From: Bryobacteraceae bacterium
Lineage (GTDB): Bacteria; Acidobacteriota; Terriglobia; Bryobacterales; Bryobacteraceae
Length of the DNA: 6,681 nt
Direction of reading: 5' to 3'
Assembly: GCA_029975915.1 (NCBI GenBank)
Contig: JARKOC010000150.1
Span: 1 to 6,681 of the forward strand
The stretch's first letter is position 1, and every line of letters begins with the position of its first letter. A program made the position numbers and the translations under genes. Below are positions 1 through 6,489 of the stretch, in pieces. Below the pieces are notes generated by a model. The model did no database searches. It saw only the letters and a program-made list of their open reading frames with translations, and was not told the DNA's origin.

Positions 1-729
1 GGAGCTGAACGCCTGTGCCCCGGCCCACTCGTTCTGCAGGGTGCCGAGGAAGTTGACGATCTGGCCCACGGCGCTGGACATGTGGCGTGGCGGACCCGCC
101 TCCACCTTGCCGGCCACGCCGTTGAACCCCTCGGTCAGCAGAGCCCGCAGGGACCAGCCTGCGCAGTAGCCGGACAGCATGTCCAGGTCGTGGATGTGGA
201 TGCTCCCGTCCCGGTGGGCATCGCCCACTTCCGGAGGATAGACGTGGTTGAGCCAGTAGTTGGCGACCACCTTGCCCGAGACGTTGAGGATCAGGCCGCC
301 CAGCGAGTATCCCTGGTTGGCGTTGGCGTTCACCCGCCAGTCGGACTGATCCAGGTATTCGTTGACCGACGAGGCCACGTCCACCAGGGTCTTCCTGTCC
401 CTGCGCAGCTTGTGGCGCTGCTCGCGGTACACGATATAGGCGCGGGCGGTCTTCAGGTGGTTAGCGGAAATCAGAACCTGCTCCACCACGTCCTGGATGT
501 TCTCGATGTGCGGAGGGGTCTCACCGAACTTGTGGCGCAGCACCTTCAGCACCTGGCCGGTCAGGAGACCCGCCTCGTCACCGTCGAACTCGCCCGCAGC
601 CTCCCCGGCCCGCCTGATGGCGGAGCGGATCTTGTCCGCCTCGAACGGTACGGCGGAGCCGTCGCGTTTGACAACCTGGTGCAGGGGAAACAGTTGGATA
701 TAATCCGCGCGTGCAGCCTCATTGCTCAT
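1..729 (-). CDS. nrdD: Anaerobic (class III) ribonucleoside-triphosphate reductase, N-terminal part, cut by the window edge
   Basis: This enzyme reduces ribonucleoside triphosphates to deoxyribonucleotides in the cytoplasm without oxygen, using a glycyl radical installed by the partner NrdG. Only the first 243 codons are present, and the C-terminal glycyl-radical loop lies beyond the left edge. Residues about 16-108 form an ATP-cone allosteric domain (starting HQVVKRDGSAVPFEADKI). The catalytic barrel then begins, with the family-typical stretches NANANQGYSLGGLILN (134-149), HIHDLDMLSGYCAGWSL (178-194) and PPRHMSSAVGQIVNFLGTLQ (213-232). Cys189 in GYCAGW fits the conserved barrel cysteine. 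The ATG at 729 is preceded by a strong ribosome site 8 bases upstream. It follows cbiZ on the same strand after 101 bases containing a terminator-like hairpin, so it is probably its own unit. Class III enzymes do not need B12, and the motifs are NrdD-like rather than NrdJ-like. Family call is firm; whether the full gene is intact cannot be seen. Confidence 0.93.
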   Translation of the reverse strand, partial: MSNEAARADYIQLFPLHQVVKRDGSAVPFEADKIRSAIRRAGEAAGEFDGDEAGLLTGQVLKVLRHKFGETPPHIENIQDVVEQVLISANHLKTARAYIVYREQRHKLRRDRKTLVDVASSVNEYLDQSDWRVNANANQGYSLGGLILNVSGKVVANYWLNHVYPPEVGDAHRDGSIHIHDLDMLSGYCAGWSLRALLTEGFNGVAGKVEAGPPRHMSSAVGQIVNFLGTLQNEWAGAQAFSS

Positions 730-737
730 GGTTCTGG

Positions 738-746
738 CACCTCCTT
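738..746 (-). promoter_or_regulatory. Ribosome binding site of nrdD
   Basis: The minus strand reads AAGGAGGTG here, a near-perfect Shine-Dalgarno sequence, with 8 bases to the ATG at 729. It fixes the nrdD start. I could not find a convincing sigma-70 promoter, an FNR-type palindrome or a clear NrdR box in the 101 bases before the gene. Confidence 0.85.
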
Positions 747-764
747 GAGTAGTATCGCATTTCT

Positions 765-799
765 AAAACGGCGGTATGTCGGCATCTCAGACATACCGC
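765..799 (-). terminator. Hairpin plus short T-run between cbiZ and nrdD, candidate intrinsic terminator
   Basis: GCGGTATGTC (790-799 on the minus strand) is perfectly repeated in reverse complement as GACATACCGC (771-780), giving a 10-base-pair stem with a 9-base loop. Reading on the minus strand, the stem is followed by CG and then TTTT (765-768). It starts about 30 bases after the cbiZ stop, where a terminator for the cobalamin genes would be expected. The T-run is short and offset by two bases, so termination may be partial. The perfect palindrome could instead be an operator or an RNA control element for nrdD. Confidence 0.55.
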
Positions 800-830
800 G
801 GGGCAACAATGCCTGATACGCCCGCTCGGT

Positions 831-1658
831 TCATTCCCGCGGCTGTCTGAACCCGTTCTGCCTGCCCAGTGCTTCAATCACCGCTTCATGCACGACCCGA
901 CCGATCAGGCAGCCTATACGGCCGTGCCCGCCCGTATAGGTAATCTTCGGACCGCTGTTTCCCGACACGATGATGACGCTGTCCGTGCCGGTGCCTGTTG
1001 CCTGGACGCCTTTCGTGAAACTGCTGGGGATCATCAGGTCCTCGAATGCCGCCGTTTTCGCCTCGGTTACCGTAATAATCGCCTGAGCCATGGCCCCGTC
1101 GCTGAGGCGGGCATCGGTGAGCACGATGATGTTGACCGTGCCTGCCGGACCGCTGTCCGGTTCCATCGCGGCGCCCTCGTCCCGGCCGATCCTTAAGGCG
1201 TTGGTTTCGGCGCCCGCCGTCACCAGCGCGGCTACCGTGAACGGCGGCCACTTCCAGGTCACGATCGCGCCGTTGTCCAAATCTGCCGCGGTGCCCATGT
1301 GCGCCAGTTCCGCAACGGAGATCCCGAGGCGGCCGGCCGCTTTTTTCCTGACAGCTTCGAGATAGCGCTTGCCCCCGCAGACACGCCCGTCATTTACTGC
1401 TTCTTCCGCCTTGTGCCAGATACCGTGGTGGGCCGCATGGTTCATGACGGCCCGGGCGCGGAGAAAACCGGTGTTGGTGCCGAGAACCCGGTGATGACCG
1501 GAAAACCGCACCAGCATCGTTTTTTCCCACAGGGCGTCCCGTTCGGCACGGTCCACCAACAAAACCGCGTCAAGCTCCTTTTCCAGGGGAATGTCGGCCG
1601 AAAGCGGAACTGAGGTGTGAAGCAGCTGCACACCATCCGTCGACACACGTCTCTCCAT
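831..1658 (-). CDS. cbiZ: Adenosylcobinamide amidohydrolase (corrinoid salvage)
   Basis: CbiZ-family enzymes cut the amide holding the aminopropanol arm of adenosylcobinamide, giving adenosylcobyric acid that can re-enter cobalamin assembly in the cytoplasm. The 275-residue product shows family-like segments: GTAADLDNGAIVT (122-134), VTAGAETNALRIG (146-158), GTVNIIVLTDARLSDGAM (173-190), EAKTAAFEDL (199-208), TGTGTDSVIIVS (221-232) and a C-terminal helix GRIGCLIGRVVHEAVIEAL. There is no signal peptide or membrane segment. I chose the ATG at 1658 because GGAGG lies 5 bases upstream and recognisable CbiZ sequence follows. The frame is open back to a GTG at 1922, but those 88 codons coincide with a cobalamin riboswitch and look non-coding. 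The gene sits downstream of btuBFCD with its own B12-sensing leader, which independently supports a corrinoid role. Function is inferred from family resemblance and context. Confidence 0.92.
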   Translation of the reverse strand: MERRVSTDGVQLLHTSVPLSADIPLEKELDAVLLVDRAERDALWEKTMLVRFSGHHRVLGTNTGFLRARAVMNHAAHHGIWHKAEEAVNDGRVCGGKRYLEAVRKKAAGRLGISVAELAHMGTAADLDNGAIVTWKWPPFTVAALVTAGAETNALRIGRDEGAAMEPDSGPAGTVNIIVLTDARLSDGAMAQAIITVTEAKTAAFEDLMIPSSFTKGVQATGTGTDSVIIVSGNSGPKITYTGGHGRIGCLIGRVVHEAVIEALGRQNGFRQPRE

Positions 1659-1661
1659 ACG

Positions 1662-1716
1662 AACCTCCGTTACATCCGGCGAAATGCTGGGCAACCGTGT
1701 GGGTTGCCCCGTAACG
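1662..1716 (-). promoter_or_regulatory. Expression platform of the cbiZ riboswitch, predicted to mask the ribosome site
   Basis: On the minus strand GGGCAACC (1702-1709) and GGTTGCCC (1689-1696) form a perfect 8-base-pair hairpin with a CACAC loop. Outside it, CGTTAC (1711-1716) can pair with GTAACG (1668-1673). The last G of that second arm is the first base of the cbiZ Shine-Dalgarno GGAGG (1664-1668), 5 bases before the ATG at 1658. Closing the outer stem would place the ribosome site against a helix. The hairpin has no T-run after it, so control of translation is more likely than transcription termination. The pairing is read by eye and no folding energies were computed. Confidence 0.55.
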
Positions 1717-1739
1717 ACATGATACGCTACGATAGCGGG

Positions 1740-1880
1740 CGAAGGCCGCTGTTTCCCACCGCGCCTTCCCGTTTCAGTAGAAACAGTGGCTTGGGCGGGA
1801 TTCCCACCGGTTACAGCGGCGCTCCCGCGACGGATACTCACTGTCTTCCGTTTCCCGTTCAACACCCCATACAATTTAAC
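1740..1880 (-). ncRNA. Cobalamin riboswitch in the cbiZ leader (compact variant)
   Basis: The minus strand carries the conserved cobalamin aptamer core in order: GTTGAACGGGAA (about 1851-1862), a P5-like hairpin with arms ACGG and TCCGT, GCTGTAA (1811-1817), the B12 box AAGCCACTG (1784-1792), a small stem GTTTC/GAAAC, and GGGAAGGC (1763-1770). It lies 270 bases into a gap between btuD and cbiZ and points at cbiZ. The usual 5' side-hairpin before GTTGAACGGGAA is missing or very short, and I cannot find the usual 3' AGCCAGGAGACC-like strand, so boundaries are approximate and the aptamer looks reduced. The ligand is expected to be a cobalamin, probably the adenosyl form, with binding lowering cbiZ translation as in most of the class. 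That direction is inferred. Confidence 0.85.
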
Positions 1881-1928
1881 ATGGCGATTATTTTCCGCCT
1901 GGAATGGTCCGGGCCGCATCACCTCCTT

Positions 1929-2648
1929 TCAAGGGGAGATGCAACCGAAGGTAACCGCCCGATCAAGCTCAAAGGCCGTCCGAATCAGCTCCGGTTCCAG
2001 GACACTTTCGGGCGGGCCGTCCGCCAGGATTCTCCCTTTGCTGATCAGCAGCAGCCTGTCCAGTTCGCGGGCCAGAGACAGGTCATGGAGGGACAGGAGT
2101 ATGGCCATGGGCCTCTCCCTCCGCAGCCGTTCCAGGAGATCCAGCAGTTCGTAGCGGAAGCGGAGATCCAGCCCGGCCAGCGGCTCGTCCAGGAGCAGCA
2201 CGGACCCTCCCTGGGCAAGGACCATGGCGAGAAAGGCACGCCTCCGTTCTCCTCCGCTGAGCCGGTTGACGGCCGTGTCCCGGTACGCGGTCAACCCCGT
2301 GTGGCGCAGGGCTTCCCGACAGGAAGCCTCTCCCGCGCCGGACGCCGTGGCCCCCATGGCAACCAGTTCGCCGACCCGGAACGGGAGCGATGCGTCGATT
2401 GCCTGGGGGAGGTAGCCAAGCCTGCCCGCCCGCTCTCTCCCGCGCCACTCGCAGACCGGTCGCCCCCCCAGCGCCACCGCGCCGGAGCCGGGCCTGAGGA
2501 TTCCCGCGCCGAGACGAAGGAGGGTGGACTTGCCGGAGCCGTTGGCGCCGATGAGCCCCGCCAGTTCGCCTTCCCGGAGGGAAAAGGAGAGTGCGTTCAC
2601 GAACGGCGAGGCGGTATAGGAGAAGAACACCTCATTGAAGCTCAGCAT
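1929..2648 (-). CDS. btuD: Cobalamin ABC importer ATP-binding subunit
   Basis: This is the cytoplasmic ATPase that, as a dimer, drives the BtuC permease dimer to import corrinoids from the periplasm. All nucleotide-binding motifs are intact in the 239 residues: Walker A GANGSGKST (34-42), Q-loop glutamine in LPQ (82), ABC signature LSGGE (130-134), Walker B VLLLDEP (150-156), D-loop AGLD (158-161) and switch histidine in SLHD (188). Length is close to the roughly 250 residues of E. coli BtuD. The start overlaps the btuC stop by 7 bases, and GGAG lies 7 bases upstream, which indicates translational coupling. The family also includes iron-siderophore and haem ATPases (FecE/FhuC/HmuV); the assignment to corrinoid rests on the riboswitch upstream of the gene run and on cbiZ downstream. 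Confidence 0.95.
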   Translation of the reverse strand: MLSFNEVFFSYTASPFVNALSFSLREGELAGLIGANGSGKSTLLRLGAGILRPGSGAVALGGRPVCEWRGRERAGRLGYLPQAIDASLPFRVGELVAMGATASGAGEASCREALRHTGLTAYRDTAVNRLSGGERRRAFLAMVLAQGGSVLLLDEPLAGLDLRFRYELLDLLERLRRERPMAILLSLHDLSLARELDRLLLISKGRILADGPPESVLEPELIRTAFELDRAVTFGCISP

Positions 2649-3613
2649 GTTTCCGCTCCTCCCCGGTCCCGGTTGCGGAGCAGCGCCAGAAACCAGGGCG
2701 CGCCGATGAGGGCGGTCACCACGCCGGCCGGTATCTCCAATGGCGGCAGGACGCTTCTCCCCACGGTGTCCGCCAGACAGAGGATAATCCCGCCTCCCAG
2801 CGCCGACAGCGGCAGCACGCGTCCCGCATCCGAGCCCGCCAGGAACCTGACCCCGTGGGGGACGATCAGCCCGACGAAACCGACGATTCCACCCAGCGCC
2901 ACCGAGGCGGCTGTCAGCAGCGAGGCTGCAAGCACCAGCAGGCCCCGCTCCCGGCTCGGCTCCAGGCCGAGGCCGAATGCGGCCTCATCGCCGAGGGCAA
3001 GGGCGTTCAGCGCGCGTGAGCGTCGAAAGGCCAGAATGAAACCGGCAAGCATGAGAAGGGCCGCGGCCGGCACCAGGGTCCAGTCGGCGGAGGCCAGGTC
3101 GCCGGACATCCAGAGAATCGCCCGTTTCACTCCATCCGCGCTCGCCAGACTCATCAGCAGCATCAGGACGGCGGAAAGAAAGAAGCTCACCCCTATGCCG
3201 GACAGGAGGAGACGCTCCCTGGCCGCCCCCCAGCCGTTGCGCCCCAGCAGGCCCACCACCGCGCTCGCGAGCAGCGCGCCGGCCAGCGCCAGGGAAGGAA
3301 CCAGCCAGCATGACCCCCCTCCCGTCGCCAGGAGTCCGAAGGCGGCGGCCAGGGCCGCCCCGCTGGAGGTGCCCAGCACATAGGGGTCGGCAAGGGGATT
3401 GCGGAACACACCTTGAAGAACCGTGCCCGATGCTCCCAGAGCCGCTCCCATGAAGAGGGCCACGACGGTCCGCGGCAGCCGGAGATCCATGAGAATCCTC
3501 CACTGGAGAGGGTCTGCGGAGAAGGGATTGATCATCCTGGGGCCGACGGAAAGAGAGAACAGAACTGCCAGGACCAGGGCCGCGCTCATGGTGATCAGGG
3601 GGCGCCTCTTCAT
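2642..3613 (-). CDS. btuC: Cobalamin ABC importer permease subunit (FecCD family)
   Basis: This inner-membrane permease forms, as a dimer, the channel for corrinoid between BtuF in the periplasm and BtuD in the cytoplasm. The 323-residue protein is strongly hydrophobic throughout, consistent with the family's ten transmembrane helices, and matches the 326 residues of E. coli BtuC. Hallmarks include LRLPR (44-48), the glycine-rich SGTVLQGVFRNPLADP segment (62-77) running into YVLGTSSGA, the cytoplasmic loop around GDEAAFGLGL (208-217) that contacts the ATPase in this family, VGFVGLIVPHGVR (244-256) and EIPAGVVTALIGAPWF near the C-terminus. The start overlaps the btuF stop in an ATGA, and GGAG stands 8 bases upstream, so translation is probably coupled. 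Siderophore permeases share this fold; B12 specificity comes from context. Confidence 0.95.
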   Translation of the reverse strand: MKRRPLITMSAALVLAVLFSLSVGPRMINPFSADPLQWRILMDLRLPRTVVALFMGAALGASGTVLQGVFRNPLADPYVLGTSSGAALAAAFGLLATGGGSCWLVPSLALAGALLASAVVGLLGRNGWGAARERLLLSGIGVSFFLSAVLMLLMSLASADGVKRAILWMSGDLASADWTLVPAAALLMLAGFILAFRRSRALNALALGDEAAFGLGLEPSRERGLLVLAASLLTAASVALGGIVGFVGLIVPHGVRFLAGSDAGRVLPLSALGGGIILCLADTVGRSVLPPLEIPAGVVTALIGAPWFLALLRNRDRGGAETC

Positions 3614-4458
3614 GACCCGTTCTCCTTCCGTCGCATGGGTTTTTCGGGGAGGAACCGCTCCGCGCAGCGGCGCAGCTCTCCGATTCCCTCGGGGATGCGG
3701 GGGCCGGAACGGTAGAGGGCATCGCCGACGTGACAGATCCGCCCCTCGCTCACCGCGTCAACCGACGCCAGCCGCCGGAGCAGTTTTTCCATGGGGAAGT
3801 TGCGGGCATGTCCCGGACCCACCACCAGGATCTGCGGATTGCGCTCCGTCACCGCCTCCAGTGACAGCCGGGGGTAGATTCCCGGCGCGTCTGAAGCTAT
3901 GTTCCGGAACCCGACGAGGCGGAGCGCGTCGTCGATGACCGTTCCGGAACCCGCGGTCACCAGGGGATCGGGCCAGATGACGAACAGGGCTCGATGCGCC
4001 GTCCGTTTTCTCTTCGCCGTACTCAGGGAGCGCTCGATGCGGGCGGCCAGCCGCTCGCCGTCTACCGGGGCGCCGAGAGCGCGGGCCAGGCGGCGTATGC
4101 CGTCGGCCAGCCCGGCCAGCCGCGAGGCGCGAAACAGCGCGGTTCGTACCCCCAGCCGTTCCAGCCGGGCCGCGAGCCCGGGACCGCTCCCTTCCTCGTC
4201 CATCACCACCAGGTCGGGTCGCAGTTCGAGTATCCTTTCCACAGAGGGATTGGCCGGCCCCCCCACGGTCGGTTTGCCCCGCACCGAAGCCGGGTAATCG
4301 CAGAATGTGGTTACGCCGACCAGGTTCCGTTCCAGTCCCAGGGCGCAGATCACCTCCGTCACGTTGGGCGCCAGGGAGACGATCCTGGCGGGGGGAGCGG
4401 CACGGCAGATGCCGGTCCATGCTATGAGAAGCATGAAACAGAAAAGAATAGATTTCAT
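3610..4458 (-). CDS. btuF: Periplasmic cobalamin-binding protein of the ABC importer
   Basis: BtuF captures corrinoid in the periplasm and docks it on BtuC. From the ATG at 4458 the product has 282 residues and begins with a signal peptide: MK, a hydrophobic core (about 4-16), then GICRA and likely cleavage before APPARIVSLAP. The rest follows the E. coli protein closely: RIVSLAPNVTEV, FCDYPASV, PSVERILELRPDLVV (71-85) and LSLEAVTERNPQILVV (198-213). Glu74 and Glu201 align with the two glutamates of E. coli BtuF that salt-bridge to BtuC arginines. The frame extends to an ATG at 4542, but those 28 residues would place a non-signal sequence before the signal peptide and span a hairpin, so I prefer 4458 even though it lacks a clear Shine-Dalgarno sequence. 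It lies 100 bases after btuB and overlaps btuC. Related siderophore-binding proteins are the alternative; context favours B12. Confidence 0.92.
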   Translation of the reverse strand: MKSILFCFMLLIAWTGICRAAPPARIVSLAPNVTEVICALGLERNLVGVTTFCDYPASVRGKPTVGGPANPSVERILELRPDLVVMDEEGSGPGLAARLERLGVRTALFRASRLAGLADGIRRLARALGAPVDGERLAARIERSLSTAKRKRTAHRALFVIWPDPLVTAGSGTVIDDALRLVGFRNIASDAPGIYPRLSLEAVTERNPQILVVGPGHARNFPMEKLLRRLASVDAVSEGRICHVGDALYRSGPRIPEGIGELRRCAERFLPEKPMRRKENGS

Positions 4459-4502
4459 GGATGACTCGTTTGGAAACGCATGCTGAATATAGCTCCGGAG
4501 AA

Positions 4503-4527
4503 CTGCCGGGCTTTCAAAACCCGGCAG
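4503..4527 (-). other. Strong hairpin between btuB and btuF
   Basis: CTGCCGGG (4520-4527 on the minus strand) and CCCGGCAG (4503-4510) form a perfect 8-base-pair GC-rich stem around a 9-base loop TTTTGAAAG, which can close further by T-A pairs. No T-run follows, so it is not a standard intrinsic terminator. It could slow RNA polymerase, protect an mRNA end after cleavage, or set different amounts of receptor and transporter. It lies entirely in the 100-base gap and I see no promoter there. Confidence 0.5.
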
Positions 4528-4558
4528 GCCCGGGTATCTCATATTCCTCGAAGGTGTT

Positions 4559-6487
4559 TCAGAACGACACCCTCACCCCGCCGTAGCCGCCGATGCCGGG
4601 CGTACCGTACCCCCAGACCTCTTCGTACCGGCGATCCAGGAGGTTTTCCACACGGGCGAACACCTGCAGCCACCTGCTAACGTCATAGGACGCGGCCAGA
4701 TTGGCCAGCAGATATCCGCCCAGTTCCACCCGCGTGCTGGCATAGGTAACGGGGTCGAAGCGGGTGTCCTGACGTTTCCCAACATAGGCGAGCTCCAGGT
4801 TCACGTTTCCCTTCTCCAGAAAGCGATAGTTCGCGTCGAAGGAAAGCTTGTTCTCCGGCCGCCGCAGCAATTCGAGGCCGGTTGATTTGTCTTTGGTCTT
4901 CGTCCAGGTGTACCCGGCGCGAAGGGTGAGGTCGTCTGTCGGCCGCACCGTGGTGGAGAGTTCCACACCGTACGATTCCGCTCGGGCAGTGTTTTTGTAC
5001 CGGGATGCGCTGCTGTCGAATTCGATCAGGGCCTCGAAATCGTTGGAGAACCAGGTGGCGCCCAGTTCCACGCGGCCGTCGAGGAGGGCCTGCTCGACAC
5101 CGATGTCCCAGCCGTCGCTCTTTTCCGGGTTGAGTGACCGGTTGCCGTAGGTCGGTTCATAGAGCTGGTAGAGCGACGGGGCCTTGAATCCGGTGCCGAA
5201 GCTCCCCTTGAACCTGGTAGCGGTCTGTTTCACCATATACGAGGTGGTGAAGCGGTAGGTGGCCTCCGTTCCGAACCGGCTGTGGTCGTCCAGCCGCACG
5301 CCCAGAGTCGTGAACCAGGCATCCCACAGGCTGATGCGGTCCTGGAGGTAGTAGCCGGTGATGCGATCGGACTGTTCGGGAAAGACGCTGCTGTATGGGC
5401 CGTAGGAGCTCCACGAAAAGTAGTCGGAATGCGCCTTCTCTTCCCTGGTCTCAACCCCCAGCGTGACGGTGTTGGTCTTGTGGACCCTCAGGATGTGCTG
5501 CCAGTCGAAGGCCAGCGACTGCCCGTGATAGGAGGCGCGATCCGAGGTGTCCGGATGGGAGGCATCGATGTCGTTGCGGTAGTTCCGATCCAGGTTGGTG
5601 AAGGATATCCCGAGCTTTTGCTCCCACCGGTCGTCGAACAGGGAGAGACGCCCCTGTCCCCGCACCAGGACCTGTTCCGAACGGACGATGGAGTTGGGAT
5701 CGTCCTGGCCCGCGCCTCCGCCGTTGTCCAGGTCGGTCTTGTCGTTCAGATACCTGACGATGCAATCGAAACCGAAGTTCCGGGACGGCGCGACCCCCAG
5801 CCGGGTGGAAACGGACGTGGCGTGATAAGCGTCGGTCTCATGGTTGCCGTACTGTTCTCCCGCGGAAGAGATACCGCGGGTGTCCTCTCGGGAAAGGCCC
5901 AGCGAAAAGTTCAACGGGCCCGCGCCTCCGCTCACGGATGCCTGTTCCCGCGCCGTGGAGAAAGAGCCGCCTTGGGCCGACACGAAACCCGTCGGTTTCC
6001 CCTCGCCCCGACGGGTGATGATGGTGATCACCCCGCCCATGGCGTCGGATCCATAGAGTGTGCTCTGTGGTCCGCGAAGGATTTCGATTCGCTCGATGGT
6101 GTCGGTGGGCAGGTTGGCGAAATCAAAGGATCCGCCCGTGGAGGCCGGGTCGTTCACGCGGACCCCGTCCACCAGCACCAGCGTGTGTTCCTGCTTGGCG
6201 CCCCGGATACCGACATAGGTCTGGCCACCGGGTCCGCCGCTCCGGGTCACATCCACGGACGGGACCGACCGCAGGAGATCCAGGACGAAAGTCTTATTCC
6301 TCTGCTCAATCTCCTCCCTGGAAATAACGGTTACGGAGCTTCCGACCTCGTTGAGCGCCGCCTCGCTCCGGGTCGCCGTAACCACGATTTCGTCCAGTTG
6401 AAATGAGTCGAAGCCGAGGACGTTTGTCGGACAGATGAACAGCGCCAGGCACCAGACAACTCCATACCACCTCCTGATACGAAACAT
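4559..6487 (-). CDS. btuB: TonB-dependent outer-membrane vitamin B12 receptor
   Basis: This is an outer-membrane beta-barrel receptor that takes up corrinoids using energy passed from TonB-ExbBD. The 642 residues, slightly longer than E. coli BtuB (614), show a signal peptide (RIRR, then a hydrophobic stretch to about 25, FICPTNVLG), a TonB-box region DEIVVTATR (32-40), and a plug domain (about 45-160) with VISREEIEQRN, LVLVDGVRVNDP (103-114), IERIEILRGPQSTLYGSDAM (131-150) and GGVITIITRR (151-160). About 480 residues of barrel follow, ending RVENLLDRRYEEVWGYG and a final VRVSF with the C-terminal phenylalanine typical of barrel proteins. The ATG at 6487 has GGGAGG 7 bases upstream. A cobalamin riboswitch leads the gene and btuFCD follow, which settles the substrate as corrinoid rather than siderophore, although the exact corrinoid range is unknown. 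Confidence 0.93.
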   Translation of the reverse strand: MFRIRRWYGVVWCLALFICPTNVLGFDSFQLDEIVVTATRSEAALNEVGSSVTVISREEIEQRNKTFVLDLLRSVPSVDVTRSGGPGGQTYVGIRGAKQEHTLVLVDGVRVNDPASTGGSFDFANLPTDTIERIEILRGPQSTLYGSDAMGGVITIITRRGEGKPTGFVSAQGGSFSTAREQASVSGGAGPLNFSLGLSREDTRGISSAGEQYGNHETDAYHATSVSTRLGVAPSRNFGFDCIVRYLNDKTDLDNGGGAGQDDPNSIVRSEQVLVRGQGRLSLFDDRWEQKLGISFTNLDRNYRNDIDASHPDTSDRASYHGQSLAFDWQHILRVHKTNTVTLGVETREEKAHSDYFSWSSYGPYSSVFPEQSDRITGYYLQDRISLWDAWFTTLGVRLDDHSRFGTEATYRFTTSYMVKQTATRFKGSFGTGFKAPSLYQLYEPTYGNRSLNPEKSDGWDIGVEQALLDGRVELGATWFSNDFEALIEFDSSASRYKNTARAESYGVELSTTVRPTDDLTLRAGYTWTKTKDKSTGLELLRRPENKLSFDANYRFLEKGNVNLELAYVGKRQDTRFDPVTYASTRVELGGYLLANLAASYDVSRWLQVFARVENLLDRRYEEVWGYGTPGIGGYGGVRVSF

Positions 6488-6489
6488 GC

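Noticed and set aside
1..729. Class II (B12-dependent) ribonucleotide reductase NrdJ, tempting because of the B12 neighbours
   Set aside because: The NANANQGYSLGGL, HIHDLDMLSGYCAGW and PPRHMSSAVGQIVNF segments are typical of class III NrdD and not of NrdJ.
82..816. Plus-strand open frame opposite nrdD
   Set aside because: The minus strand in this stretch encodes unmistakable NrdD motifs, so the plus-strand frame is a shadow.
1689..1709. GGGCAACC/GGTTGCCC hairpin as a rho-independent terminator
   Set aside because: The bases that follow on the minus strand (AGCATTTCGCC) contain no T-run, and the hairpin is nested in a stem reaching the ribosome site, so translational control fits better.
1917..1930. 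Plus strand reads ATCACCTCCTTTC, like the 3' end of 16S rRNA
   Set aside because: No other 16S sequence is present on either side. It is the complement of a Shine-Dalgarno-like stretch after the btuD stop, which by nature mirrors the rRNA tail.
1617..3383. Long plus-strand open frame (588 codons) opposite cbiZ, btuD and btuC
   Set aside because: It runs antisense to well-identified genes and across a riboswitch, is rich in Arg, Pro and Ser as expected from the complement of GC-rich coding sequence, shows no domain, and has no ribosome site.
5282..6406. Plus-strand open frame (374 codons) opposite btuB
   Set aside because: It is the complement of the conserved plug and barrel sequence, with no recognisable motif and no leader; GC-rich genes commonly leave such open antisense frames.
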